DNA of 64,000 nucleotides, taken from the NCBI GenBank assembly GCA_963803115.1, contig CAWDLN010000003.1, positions 310,001-374,000 of the forward strand, given 5' to 3'. Of the stretch, positions 52,181 to 61,039 are shown piece after piece. Below the pieces are notes generated by a model. It was given only the letters and a program-made list of their open reading frames with translations, searched no databases and was not told the DNA's origin. The first letter of the stretch is position 1. Every line of letters begins with the position of its first letter. The stretch comes from DATBGZ01 sp963803115 (GTDB lineage: Bacteria > Actinomycetota > Actinomycetes > Mycobacteriales > Micromonosporaceae). The position numbers and the translations under genes are program-made.

Positions 52181-52338
52181 GTAGCGCCTACGAGCGTACC
52201 CGTTACGCTAAGGTCGCGGCGCGCGAGGAGCGCGGGCCAGAGTTGCGTGGGTGATCGAGCTCGCGAGCGAGCGCCTACGTATAAGTCTGGGCAGGGAGCC
52301 ACCCAACCACCCATAAAGATCATGCTGAGGTGTTAGCC

Positions 52339-52950
52339 GTGACCGAGGGCCGCAGTCGCCGGGTTCTCATCGCCGAGGACGAGGCATTGATCAGACTCGA
52401 CCTGCGCGAAATGTTGGTCGAGGAGGGCTACGAGGTCTGCGGCGAGGCGGGCGACGGCGAGGCAGCCGTGAGGCTCGCCGAGGAGCTCAGGCCCGACCTG
52501 TGCATCTTCGACATCAAGATGCCGATCATGGATGGTCTCGCCGCGGCTGAGAAGATCGCCGCCGGCCGGATTGCCCCGGTCGTCATTTTGACCGCCTTTT
52601 CCCAGCGTGACCTCGTGGAGCGGGCCCGGGCCGCGGGCGCGATGGCGTACCTCGTCAAGCCGTTCCAGAAGAGCGACCTTGTCCCAGCCATTGAGATCGC
52701 GCTGTCCCGTTTCGCCGAGATGCACGCGCTCGAAGCGGAGGTCGCGAGCCTCGGCGATCGGCTGGAGACGCGCAAGCTGGTGGAGCGGGCGAAGGGCACG
52801 CTGATGACGGCGTTCAGCATGACCGAGCCGGACGCGTTCAAATGGATCCAGCGCGCCGCCATGGACAACCGGTTGACGATGAAACAGGTCGCAGAAAAGA
52901 TCATCTCGGAGAATCTCACTGAAAGCGGCCCGAGCCCGGCGAGCGCCTGA
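52339..52950 (+). CDS. pdtaR: ANTAR-domain response regulator, PdtaR type
   Basis: This 203-residue protein has an N-terminal receiver domain (VLIAEDEALIRLDLREML, phospho-acceptor Asp in LCIFDIKMPIMDG, Lys in YLVKPF) and a C-terminal ANTAR RNA-binding domain (ETRKLVERAKGTLMTAFSMTEPDAFKWIQRAAMDNRLTMKQVAEKI). PdtaR-type proteins bind RNA hairpins to cause antitermination. The partner PdtaS-like histidine kinase is not in this window. I chose GTG 52339 because GAGG lies eight bases before it; an upstream GTG at 52330 is in frame. Its position next to polA is conserved in actinobacteria. Confidence 0.92.
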   Translation: MTEGRSRRVLIAEDEALIRLDLREMLVEEGYEVCGEAGDGEAAVRLAEELRPDLCIFDIKMPIMDGLAAAEKIAAGRIAPVVILTAFSQRDLVERARAAGAMAYLVKPFQKSDLVPAIEIALSRFAEMHALEAEVASLGDRLETRKLVERAKGTLMTAFSMTEPDAFKWIQRAAMDNRLTMKQVAEKIISENLTESGPSPASA

Positions 52951-53047
52951 ACCGCGTTCGCGTCAGAGTTCGCGGGCCGGCGCGCCGTCGCCGCTCGTGC
53001 CTCGCGGCTCGGACTTAGCGTCACACCACCGGACTAGAGTCCGAGGC

Positions 53048-55747
53048 GTGACGGACGCGCCAAGACTGCTGCTCCTGGACGGACATTCGCTCGCTTACCG
53101 GGCATTCTTCGCCTTGCCCGTGGAGAACTTCTCGACGAGTACGGGCCAGCCGACCAACGCGGTTTACGGCTTCACCTCGATGTTGATCAACGTCCTCCGC
53201 GATGAGCGGCCGACGCACATCGCTGTCGCGTTCGATGTCTCCCGCGCCTCGTTCCGTCGCGAGCAGTACTCGGAGTACAAGGCCAACCGCAGCGAGACGC
53301 CGACGGATTTCAAGGGCCAGGTGAGCCTGGTCCAGGAGGTCCTCGCCGCACTGCGCATTCCGTCGGTGGAGAAGGTGGGGTACGAGGCCGACGACATCAT
53401 CGCGACGCTCACCGACCAGGCCCGCGCCCAGGGCATGAAGGTGCTGATCTGCTCCGGCGACCGCGACGCCTTCCAGCTCGTCTCGGACGGCGTGACCGTG
53501 CTCTATCCCAAGCGTGGGGTCTCCGAGTTGGCCCGGATGGACCCGGCGGCGGTGACCGAGCGGTACGGCGTCGACCCCACGCACTATCGGGCCATCGCCG
53601 CGATGGTCGGCGAGACCAGCGACAACCTGCCAGGCGTGCCGGGAGTGGGGGAGAAGACCGCCGCGAAGTGGATCCTCACGTACGGCGACTTCGACGGCGT
53701 GGTGGCCAACGTCGACCAGATCAAGGGCAAGGTCGGCGACAGCCTGCGCGAGCACTTGTCCGGAGTTCTGCGCAATTACCAGCTCAACCGGCTGGTGCAC
53801 GACCTCGAGTTGCCGCTGGCCCCGGCCGACACGTTGTGGCGTGGATGGGACCGCGAGGCGGTGCACCGGGTCTTCGACACGTTGCAGTTCCGGGTGCTCC
53901 GCGACCGGCTCTACGAGTATCTCGAGGCGGCCGTGCCCGAGGCGGAGTCCGGGTTCGACCTCGTCGGCGAGGTGCTCGATCCGGGCCAGGTCCGGGCCTG
54001 GTTGGACCGGCACGCGCCGGTGGGCGTTCCCGTGGGCGTGGCGGTCGCGGGCGTCTTCGGTCGCGGCACCGGCAGCCTCACCGGACTCGCGGTGGCCGCC
54101 GCGGACGGTCCGGCCGCGTGGCTCGACCCGACGGCCCTCGACCAGGATGACGAGAGCGCGGTCGCCGCTTGGCTCGGCGACGCGACGCGGCCCAAGGTGG
54201 TGCACGATGCGAAGCCGGCGCTGCTCGCGTTCACCGCGCACGGTTGGGATTTCGCCGGACTCGCCACGGACACTGCGCTCGCCGCGTACCTCGCCAAGCC
54301 CGACAACCGCACGTACGATCTGGTCGACCTGGCGCTGCGCTACCTTCAACGCGAGCTGCGCATCGAGGGTGCCGACGCCGCTCAGCCAACGCTCGACGGC
54401 ATGGGCGGCGACCAGGTGGCTGAGGAAAACCTGATGCTGCGGGCCCGGGCCACGCTCGATCTGGTCGATGCGATCGACGCGGAGCTCAACCGGGACGCCG
54501 GTTCCGAGGGTGAGTCCGCCGCCCGACGCCTGCTGACCGAGGTGGAACAGCCGCTATCGCGGGTGCTCGCCGCCATGGAGCGAACCGGCATCGCGGCGGA
54601 CACTGACTATCTGTCCGATCTGGAGTCCCACTTCGCGGCCGAGGTAAAGGCCGCGGCTCAGGCCGCGTACGCGGTGGTTGGACGCGAGTTCAACCTCGGC
54701 TCGCCCAAGCAGCTCCAGGAGATCCTCTTCCTCGAGTTGGGGCTTCCAAAGACCAAGCGCATCAAGACCGGATACACCACCGACGCCGACGCCTTGCAGG
54801 GGCTGTACGTCCAGACCGGGCACGCCGTGCTCGAGCATCTGCTGCGCCACCGCGATGTCGCTCGGCTGAAGTCCACAGTGGACGGCCTGCTCAAGTCTGT
54901 CAGCGACGACGGCCGGATCCACACCACGTTCTACCAGACGGTCGCGGCCACCGGCCGGCTGTCGAGTACGGACCCGAACCTGCAGAACGTGCCCATCCGC
55001 ACCGAGGAAGGCCGGCGGATCCGGCGCGCCTTCACAGTTGGCGATGGCTACGAGGGTCTCATGACCGCGGACTACAGCCAGATCGAAATGCGGATCATGG
55101 CGCACATGTCCAAGGACGAGAAGCTCATCGATGCCTTTAAGTCCGGTGCGGACTTCCACGCTGTGACAGCGTCGGTGGTCTTCACCACGCCCCTCGAGCA
55201 GATCGGTCCGGAGCACCGGCGCCGGGTCAAGGCCATGAACTATGGGCTCGCGTACGGTCTGAGCGCGTTCGGGCTCGCGCAGCAGTTGGGCATCGCGCCC
55301 GACGAGGCACGGGTGCTCATGGACGGGTACTTCGAACGGTTCGGCGGGGTGCGCGACTACCTGCGCTCGATCGTGGCCCAGGCGCGGCTGGACGGATACA
55401 CCGAAACCGTCCTCGGGCGGCGGCGGTACCTGCCCGACCTTACGAGCGACAACCGGCAACGGCGGGAGATGGCCGAGCGGATGGCTCTCAACGCGCCAAT
55501 CCAGGGCTCCGCCGCGGACATCATCAAGGTAGCGATGCTGCGGGTCGACTCCGCCCTGGCCGAGGCCGGGCTACGTTCCCGGATGTTGCTGCAGGTTCAC
55601 GACGAGCTCGTGTTCGAGGTGGCACCGGGTGAGCGAGAGTCGCTCGAGAAGCTGGCGTGCGACGCGATGGCCGGCGCCTACCCGATCGACGTCCCGCTCG
55701 AGGTCTCGGTCGGCACCGGCCCCAACTGGGCCGCCGCCGACCACTGA
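53048..55747 (+). CDS. polA: DNA polymerase I
   Basis: This 899-residue enzyme has a 5'-nuclease domain (residues 1-295, LLLDGHSLAYRAFFALP, YEADDIIATL, CSGDRDAFQL), a degenerate 3'-5' exonuclease domain (about 310-500) and a family A polymerase domain. The polymerase carries motif A TADYSQIEMR (Asp675), the O-helix RRVKAMNYGLAYG, and motif C QVHDELVFE (Asp852). The proofreading domain lacks the DxE metal ligands, so no editing is expected. Tyr732 stands where E. coli has Phe762, which in other enzymes permits dideoxynucleotide incorporation. GTG 53048 is the start. Confidence 0.97.
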   Translation: MTDAPRLLLLDGHSLAYRAFFALPVENFSTSTGQPTNAVYGFTSMLINVLRDERPTHIAVAFDVSRASFRREQYSEYKANRSETPTDFKGQVSLVQEVLAALRIPSVEKVGYEADDIIATLTDQARAQGMKVLICSGDRDAFQLVSDGVTVLYPKRGVSELARMDPAAVTERYGVDPTHYRAIAAMVGETSDNLPGVPGVGEKTAAKWILTYGDFDGVVANVDQIKGKVGDSLREHLSGVLRNYQLNRLVHDLELPLAPADTLWRGWDREAVHRVFDTLQFRVLRDRLYEYLEAAVPEAESGFDLVGEVLDPGQVRAWLDRHAPVGVPVGVAVAGVFGRGTGSLTGLAVAAADGPAAWLDPTALDQDDESAVAAWLGDATRPKVVHDAKPALLAFTAHGWDFAGLATDTALAAYLAKPDNRTYDLVDLALRYLQRELRIEGADAAQPTLDGMGGDQVAEENLMLRARATLDLVDAIDAELNRDAGSEGESAARRLLTEVEQPLSRVLAAMERTGIAADTDYLSDLESHFAAEVKAAAQAAYAVVGREFNLGSPKQLQEILFLELGLPKTKRIKTGYTTDADALQGLYVQTGHAVLEHLLRHRDVARLKSTVDGLLKSVSDDGRIHTTFYQTVAATGRLSSTDPNLQNVPIRTEEGRRIRRAFTVGDGYEGLMTADYSQIEMRIMAHMSKDEKLIDAFKSGADFHAVTASVVFTTPLEQIGPEHRRRVKAMNYGLAYGLSAFGLAQQLGIAPDEARVLMDGYFERFGGVRDYLRSIVAQARLDGYTETVLGRRRYLPDLTSDNRQRREMAERMALNAPIQGSAADIIKVAMLRVDSALAEAGLRSRMLLQVHDELVFEVAPGERESLEKLACDAMAGAYPIDVPLEVSVGTGPNWAAADH

Positions 55748-55814
55748 CCCTCCCCTCGCCTCCCCGGCCCCTCCCCGGCCCCTCCCCACCCGTGTCCCGC
55801 ACGCGCCAACAGCC

Positions 55815-55876
55815 CGCGACCTTGGCCGAATGCGCGTGAGTCGATCTCTAACCACGCGCATTCGGCCAAGGTCGCG
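55815..55876. repeat. Perfect 24-bp inverted repeat between convergent genes
   Basis: The arms 55815-55838 and 55853-55876 are perfectly complementary over 24 bases, with a 14-base loop. The arm begins CGCGACCTTGGCC and continues GAATGCGCGTG. It lies 67 bases after polA and six bases before the stop of the convergent gene at 55883. It may act as a shared terminator, but its length and perfection exceed what termination needs, so a dispersed palindromic element is possible. Confidence 0.95.
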
Positions 55877-55882
55877 AACGCT

Positions 55883-57055
55883 TCAGGCGATGGGTGAGGC
55901 CCAGGCAGCCGCGGAGTCGTGGGAACTGGGGTAGATCTGGATCGACCGGTACACCGCGATCGCGGCGTCCGGGCCGCCCCGCGTGTCGATCTCCAGCGCG
56001 AAGCCGTCCACGCCGTGCACCACGAGGAATCCGCCATCCCGGTACGCCGGATGTCCGTCCACATCGGACGTGGCGGACCCGGGCTTGTCCTCCGGTGTCG
56101 CGACCGAGTCCGCCGTGACCGTGATCTCGGGCGCGGAGTCGCCCGGCAGCGCGAGCGGGTTCGTGGCATCGATCGAGGCGTCGTTCCCGAAGGCCAGGGT
56201 GAAGCGATAGAACGGTGTCCCGTTAGCGGTCGTGTCACTCATGAGGTTGATGAACTTCAGTCGCGTGCAGTCGGGCACCGGCATCGAGAACGGCGCCACG
56301 ACCGGCGCACCCGGGCCGATCCTCAGCTGCGCGGCGACCTGGCTCGCCGCCGTTCGCCACGCGGCAAGGTCCACATCGGACGGAGGTTCCTTGGACGGGC
56401 TGGCGGCGATCTCGCCTGGGTCGTCGGTGCGCGGCGTCGCTCGGTCGGAGGCGGCGACGATCACCCACGCTCCGGGCGCCCATTGCCATGCCAGGCCGGC
56501 CCCGGAGCCGATGCCCCGAAACTCCTGCTTAGGAAGCCAGTACGCGGGTTTGCCGCCAACGGGCTCGGTCGGCGTACCGCTTGCTGGGTCGAACGCCTCC
56601 GGTTGCGTGTCGGTGAGCCAGAAGTGCGGCTCCCCGCTGCTCGAATACAGAGTGACGGTGACCACCCGGTCCCCGTTCGGTGTCGCCAACTGCGCCACCT
56701 GCCAGTAACGCGCGGTCGCGTAGCCGACGAGCTGGTAGCCGCTCACCCCCGTCACATCCACCCAGTGACGCAGCACATCGAGGTGGGACGGAGCGGCCGG
56801 GTCGGCCGGTGTCTCGGACGGTAGGGGGCCTCCGTCTTGGCACGACAAGCCAGTGCCAGGCGGGACGCGGCCGGGGACATGGCTTAGCCACTGCGGAGCT
56901 GTAGCGGCGCCAAGTGACACCGCGGCCACCACTCCAGCGGCGATGACGCCCGTGCGGGTACGACGCCGGCGACGCCCGTCCCGTACCGCGCGGTGCAGGT
57001 CCACAGCGGACGGTGGAAGGGGGTCCTCGCGGAATTGGCCCAGGATGTCGCTCAT
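55883..57055 (-). CDS. Membrane protein encoded with an ECF sigma factor (anti-sigma-like)
   Basis: This 390-residue protein has a cytoplasmic N-terminus of about 35 residues (DILGQFREDPLPPSAVDLHRAV, then RRRRRTRTG), one membrane helix (VIAAGVVAAVSLGAAT), and a large extracytoplasmic domain of about 330 residues. The N-terminal pattern is typical of products following SigE-type sigma genes in actinomycetes. Its ATG overlaps the sigma factor stop (ATGA), so an anti-sigma or sensor role is likely though not proven. The extracellular domain is unrecognised. Confidence 0.78.
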   Translation of the reverse strand: MSDILGQFREDPLPPSAVDLHRAVRDGRRRRRTRTGVIAAGVVAAVSLGAATAPQWLSHVPGRVPPGTGLSCQDGGPLPSETPADPAAPSHLDVLRHWVDVTGVSGYQLVGYATARYWQVAQLATPNGDRVVTVTLYSSSGEPHFWLTDTQPEAFDPASGTPTEPVGGKPAYWLPKQEFRGIGSGAGLAWQWAPGAWVIVAASDRATPRTDDPGEIAASPSKEPPSDVDLAAWRTAASQVAAQLRIGPGAPVVAPFSMPVPDCTRLKFINLMSDTTANGTPFYRFTLAFGNDASIDATNPLALPGDSAPEITVTADSVATPEDKPGSATSDVDGHPAYRDGGFLVVHGVDGFALEIDTRGGPDAAIAVYRSIQIYPSSHDSAAAWASPIA

Positions 57056-57573
57056 GAGTTCACTCCATTGCGCTGATCGGCGCCGAGCAGACGCCGCAGT
57101 GTGCTCAGACCGTCGTGGGTTTGGCTTTTGACGGTGCCGCTGGAGACGTTGAGGATCTCCGCTACGTCGTCCACCGAGCGGTCGGCGAGAAAGCGCAGCA
57201 CCAGCACCGCGCGTTGCTTTGGTGGCAGCAGAGCTAGAGCATCGCGAAGGAGCATCCGGTCTTCGATCGCGCTGGTCGGCTGCGGCGGTCCGACCAGATG
57301 ATCCAGGTCCGACGGGCCGCTGCCCAGCCGTACCGTCGCCCACCGCAACCGCTGCTCGTCGAGGAACACCCTCAAGAGGATCTTGTACACGTACGCATCG
57401 AGGTTCTCCGTCTCGGCGACGCGTCGCCAGCGCGTGTAGAGGCGGGTGACCGCCTGTTGCACCAGATCGTCGCCGCGATGCGCGTCACCGGCGAGTTGCG
57501 CCGCGACCCGGCGGAGCACCGGCAGGCGTCCGCCGACGTAGGCGACGAAGTCGTCGTCCGGCCCGTTCCTCAC
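57052..57573 (-). CDS. SigE family ECF RNA polymerase sigma factor
   Basis: This 173-residue sigma factor has region 2 (DFVAYVGGRLPVLRRVAAQLAGDAHRGDDLVQQAVTRLYTRW) and region 4 (ALLPPKQRAVLVLRFLADRSVDDVAEILNVSSGTVKSQTHDGL). The short spacer and the sequence EILNVSSGTVKS match the SigE-like actinobacterial group. A strong ribosome site (GGGAGGTGG) lies just before GTG 57573. It is translationally coupled to the membrane protein that probably controls its activity. Confidence 0.93.
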   Translation of the reverse strand: MRNGPDDDFVAYVGGRLPVLRRVAAQLAGDAHRGDDLVQQAVTRLYTRWRRVAETENLDAYVYKILLRVFLDEQRLRWATVRLGSGPSDLDHLVGPPQPTSAIEDRMLLRDALALLPPKQRAVLVLRFLADRSVDDVAEILNVSSGTVKSQTHDGLSTLRRLLGADQRNGVNS

Positions 57574-57647
57574 GCCACCTCCCTGGGGGTTCTGCCCTGC
57601 TAACGGGCGCGACCGCCGACGGGGTTGGGCGGGCCGGGGACGTGACT

Positions 57648-59114
57648 CTAGCGGTGCGACTCGAGCGGCGTGCCCTCAAGGGTGCAATGCATGACGCGCT
57701 GCGGCCTCAGTACGGCCGGTCCGGCCGGTTTATCCGCTAGTGCCGCATCGGAGACGAAAACAAGGCTCAATGCCGAGCCCGCGAGGAGCAGCCCGACGCA
57801 GACGTACATTGCGATGACGAAGCCGCTGTCGAACAGTGCCGGATTCTGGTAGTCGCCACCGGATAGCCCGACCGCGACGGGCAGCCCGGCGACGGCGAGC
57901 AACTGCGCAGTGCGCGCGACCGCGTTGTTGACCCCACTGGCTACGCCGGCCAACCGGATGTCGGCGGAGGCGAGCACCGTTGCGGTAAGCGGGGCCACGA
58001 CCGCGGAGATGCCGAGCCCGAACAGAAACGCGCCCGGCAGGACATCGGTGACGTACTCGCTGCTCGGCCCGATTCGCGAGAGCATGAGCACGCCCACTGC
58101 GGCGACCGCGGTCCCGACTACCATCGGCCACCGTGGTCCGATCCGCTGCGCCACCGCACCGGCGCGAGAGGAGAGGACCAGCATCAGTAGGGTCACGGGC
58201 AACAACGCGGCGCCCGCAGCAACCGGAGTGAACCCACTCACGATCTGTAGCTGGAGGGTAAGGAAAAAGAACATCCCGCCCAGCGCCGCATAGACCACCA
58301 GCGTTACGACATTGATAACTGTAAATTGCCTCGACGAGAAGACGGACAGCGGGAGCATCGGGTTGGATCGACGCCTTTCCACCGCCACGAACGCGATTGC
58401 GAGACCCACGCCGGCGAGGCCGAGGACCGCTGCCCGGCCCGGGCTCTCCGGGGCGGCGATCAGTGCGTAGGTGATGCCGGCCAGGCTGGCGGCCGCGAGG
58501 ATTGCGCCGGCGACGTCAAAGCGGCCGGTCGCCGCCTCGTTGCGGCTCTCCGGTACGTGTCGGAGCGTGATGGCAATGACCAGCGCAGCGAGAGGCAGGT
58601 TGATAAGGAACACCCACCGCCAGCCGGGGCCTTCGATGAGAAATCCGCCGAGGAACGGCCCGGCGGCCGACGCCACGCCAGCCAGGCCCGACCACGCGCC
58701 GACCGCCTTGGCCCGGTCATCGGGCTCGAACGAAGCCTGGATCAGCGCCAGCGATCCAGGCGTCAGGAGAGCGCCGCCGATCCCCTGCAGGATCCGTGCG
58801 ATTACAAGGAAGCCGATGGTTGGCGCGACCGCGCAGAGCACCGAGGCGATAGCGAACCAGACCACACCGACGAGGAACACGCGCCGCCGCCCGTACCGGT
58901 CACCCAGCGCCCCGCCGAGCAGGATCAGGCCGGCCAGCGAGAGCGTGTACCCGGTGATTATCCACTGTAGACCTTCAAGCGACGACGAAAGATCACGGCC
59001 GATTGCCGGAAGCGCGATGTTGACGACGGTCGCGTCGAGGAAGGCCACGCTCGTGCCGAGCACGGTCGCCGCCAGGGCCCAACGCCCGGGCGCAGTCGCG
59101 AGTCGAAGTCCCAC
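57648..59114 (-). CDS. MFS transporter, DHA2 family (14-helix drug exporter)
   Basis: This 488-residue integral membrane protein fits the 14-helix drug:H+ antiporter family. Hallmarks are VAFLDATVVNIALPAIGRDL (motif D1), the conserved GALGDRYGRRRVFL loop between helices 2 and 3 (motif A) and ARILQGIGGALLTPGSLALI (motif C vicinity). It should export amphiphilic compounds. No TetR gene is adjacent. The nearest gene upstream on the same strand is the XRE protein, 109 bases away. Confidence 0.92.
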   Translation of the reverse strand: MGLRLATAPGRWALAATVLGTSVAFLDATVVNIALPAIGRDLSSSLEGLQWIITGYTLSLAGLILLGGALGDRYGRRRVFLVGVVWFAIASVLCAVAPTIGFLVIARILQGIGGALLTPGSLALIQASFEPDDRAKAVGAWSGLAGVASAAGPFLGGFLIEGPGWRWVFLINLPLAALVIAITLRHVPESRNEAATGRFDVAGAILAAASLAGITYALIAAPESPGRAAVLGLAGVGLAIAFVAVERRRSNPMLPLSVFSSRQFTVINVVTLVVYAALGGMFFFLTLQLQIVSGFTPVAAGAALLPVTLLMLVLSSRAGAVAQRIGPRWPMVVGTAVAAVGVLMLSRIGPSSEYVTDVLPGAFLFGLGISAVVAPLTATVLASADIRLAGVASGVNNAVARTAQLLAVAGLPVAVGLSGGDYQNPALFDSGFVIAMYVCVGLLLAGSALSLVFVSDAALADKPAGPAVLRPQRVMHCTLEGTPLESHR

Positions 59115-59223
59115 GCTGCTATTGAATCTCGTTCGCCGCTCAACGGCCTCCTGACTACCTGCCGCAAATCGGACATCCTGCGCTCGACACGGTACGGCGG
59201 CTCCCGAACGTCGCGTGAATCCG

Positions 59224-59937
59224 TTAGGCAGTCGGCGTCGAGCGCTCGCGCCATCGGGTCATGAGCCGACAAAGCCACGGATCGTCGCGCTCGATCTCGG
59301 CTATCGGCACCACACACAACACGCGGTCACCAACCTGTACGTCGATCGTGTCCGGTAGTTCGTCAACGAATCGAATCCGCGTATCGCTGCGTCCGATGAT
59401 CCACCTCTGAATGCCGGGCACCCTCGGGTCGGAAATGTCGGAACCCCAGTCGTTGGCTCGCGCGTTCCACCGGCGGCAGTGCAGCCTCCCGCTATCCATG
59501 ACGACCGCGAGCTCGTCGAGGTTTCCACGTGCAATGACGATGTCGATCCATGCCGGACCGACCATCGGTGCGCCCTGCACGAATGCGGCCAACCGACCAG
59601 TAATCACGAACGGGATGTCACCCAACGTGCGCAACAGCGTTCGATGCTGGTCGACTTCTTGCGCCCGGACTTCGGCCGTGACGCTGATGCCCCGATCAAT
59701 GTCAATGTCCATGTCCGACCGGAGCGGGACCGCCTCCACCCTGAGCTGTTGGCCGAGACTCGCGAAGATCTGCTGTACGGTTGCGAGGCTGACATTGACC
59801 GCGCCTCGCTCAATCTTCGACAGTTTTTGTTGGCTGACTCCTGCGCGCTCAGCGAGCCGCGCCTGCGAAAGATTGGCGCGGTTGCGCTGCGCACACAGAA
59901 GTATGCCGATTGTTTCGACGAGGTTTTCTTCGGGCAC
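59224..59937 (-). CDS. XRE helix-turn-helix fused to a nucleotidyltransferase-like domain
   Basis: This 237-residue protein starts with an XRE-type DNA-binding domain (residues about 12-65, LSQARLAERAGVSQQKLSKIERGAVNVSLATVQQIF). After a linker comes a domain from about residue 100 that resembles the minimal nucleotidyltransferase or AbiEii-type fold: TLLRTLGDIPFVITGRLAAFVQGAP, then WIDIVIARGNLDEL. Such a fusion recalls type II/IV toxin-antitoxin or abortive infection components, though no partner gene lies next to it. A 38-base palindrome lies 92 bases upstream and could be its operator. Confidence 0.65.
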   Translation of the reverse strand: MPEENLVETIGILLCAQRNRANLSQARLAERAGVSQQKLSKIERGAVNVSLATVQQIFASLGQQLRVEAVPLRSDMDIDIDRGISVTAEVRAQEVDQHRTLLRTLGDIPFVITGRLAAFVQGAPMVGPAWIDIVIARGNLDELAVVMDSGRLHCRRWNARANDWGSDISDPRVPGIQRWIIGRSDTRIRFVDELPDTIDVQVGDRVLCVVPIAEIERDDPWLCRLMTRWRERSTPTA

Positions 59938-60029
59938 GCGAATGAGCCTCGCTGACGGGATCCACCCGCGCCACCACGCGCTCCTGCTCTGTGGATAACC
60001 GGCCGGGTCGGGGTGTGTCTTGTCGAGTC

Positions 60030-60067
60030 GACACCCGCACGGGAGTAGTTACTCCCGTGCGGGTGTC
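60030..60067. repeat. Perfect 38-bp palindrome
   Basis: The arms 60030-60047 and 60050-60067 are complementary over 18 bases with only GT between them; the arm reads GACACCCGCACGGGAGTA. It lies 45 bases after the stop of the hydrolase gene and 92 bases before the start of the XRE gene, both on the minus strand. As RNA it would be a strong terminator hairpin; as DNA it fits a dimeric regulator site for the XRE protein. Confidence 0.95.
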
Positions 60068-60112
60068 AAGTCTGAAGAGACGATGCCAAACGCGCCGCGA
60101 CACGCCGGGGCT

Positions 60113-61039
60113 CTAGACGAGCTTGAGCGCGGTGAGCACGTCGTGTGGACGTTCGATGTGGAGGAAGTGGGAGGCGTCGGGAATCACGGTGCAGTCCGCC
60201 TGCGGCCGGACCTGGGCAAGGGTCCGGCGATCCGCGGCATCGACGAAGCGGTCACGGGCGCCGAAAGCCGCGTGAACCGGGACATCGATGGCGGCCCACC
60301 GGGCCGGTGCGTCATAGCCGGCCAGATTAGCGGCCGCGTGCCCGAACGACTCCGGAGCCATCTCGGTCACCAACGCCGACATCGCCCGAGGCGGGAATCT
60401 CCTTGGGTGCGCGATGACGGGCCAGAACAGGGTGCCGAGTAGGCCGCGGCGGCGCAACGCAGCCACGACGGCTCGGCTCGATCTGCTTCGACCTCCCGCG
60501 TAGAGGGCCCAGAACAGTGTCGTCGGTAACGGTGCGGTGACCAGCGCCCGCCACGGATGGTTGACGGCCTTGAGAATCGCGAAGCCGGACCCGGCCGCCA
60601 GGTGAAGCGAGGCGATCTCCAGAGCCTGCGGTCGGGCGGCCATATCGAGGGCGAGCAGCCCGCCCATCGAGTGCCCGACGAGCCGGGCTCGGCGGTACCC
60701 GAGTCGAGCCAGCACACCGCCGAGCTCAGCGGCGACCACGAGCGACTGCAGATGTCCGAGCCGGTTCTCGGATTCCCCGAAGCCGGGCAGGTCCACCGCA
60801 ACGACGTCGGCGAGCCCACCGGCGGCGGCACGCAGCAGCGGCGTCCACGTAGTCCACGTGGCGCCCACGCCGTGCAGGAGCAGGGTCGCCTCGTCCCCGG
60901 CGCGGTCCGGGCTGTGCAGCACGAGCATTCGGCCGAATTGTGTGGTCAGGTGCCGGGCGACCAGACCGAACTCGCCCGGCTCCGAGGACAGGTCGTACGG
61001 GCAGTACCGCGCGGCGCCGCCCTCAGAATCCGATGGCAC
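60113..61039 (-). CDS. Alpha/beta hydrolase
   Basis: This 308-residue protein has ATLLLHGVGATWTTWTPLL as oxyanion region, VVAVDLPGFGESENRL, the nucleophile elbow LVGHSMGGLLALDMA, AFGARDRFVD as the acid segment and DASHFLHIERP with the catalytic His. It lacks a signal peptide. I chose GTG 61039, which overlaps the stop of the upstream membrane-protein gene by 17 bases; the in-frame sequence further upstream does not resemble a hydrolase N-terminus. It is the third gene of the UbiA operon. The substrate is unknown. Confidence 0.85.
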   Translation of the reverse strand: MPSDSEGGAARYCPYDLSSEPGEFGLVARHLTTQFGRMLVLHSPDRAGDEATLLLHGVGATWTTWTPLLRAAAGGLADVVAVDLPGFGESENRLGHLQSLVVAAELGGVLARLGYRRARLVGHSMGGLLALDMAARPQALEIASLHLAAGSGFAILKAVNHPWRALVTAPLPTTLFWALYAGGRSRSSRAVVAALRRRGLLGTLFWPVIAHPRRFPPRAMSALVTEMAPESFGHAAANLAGYDAPARWAAIDVPVHAAFGARDRFVDAADRRTLAQVRPQADCTVIPDASHFLHIERPHDVLTALKLV

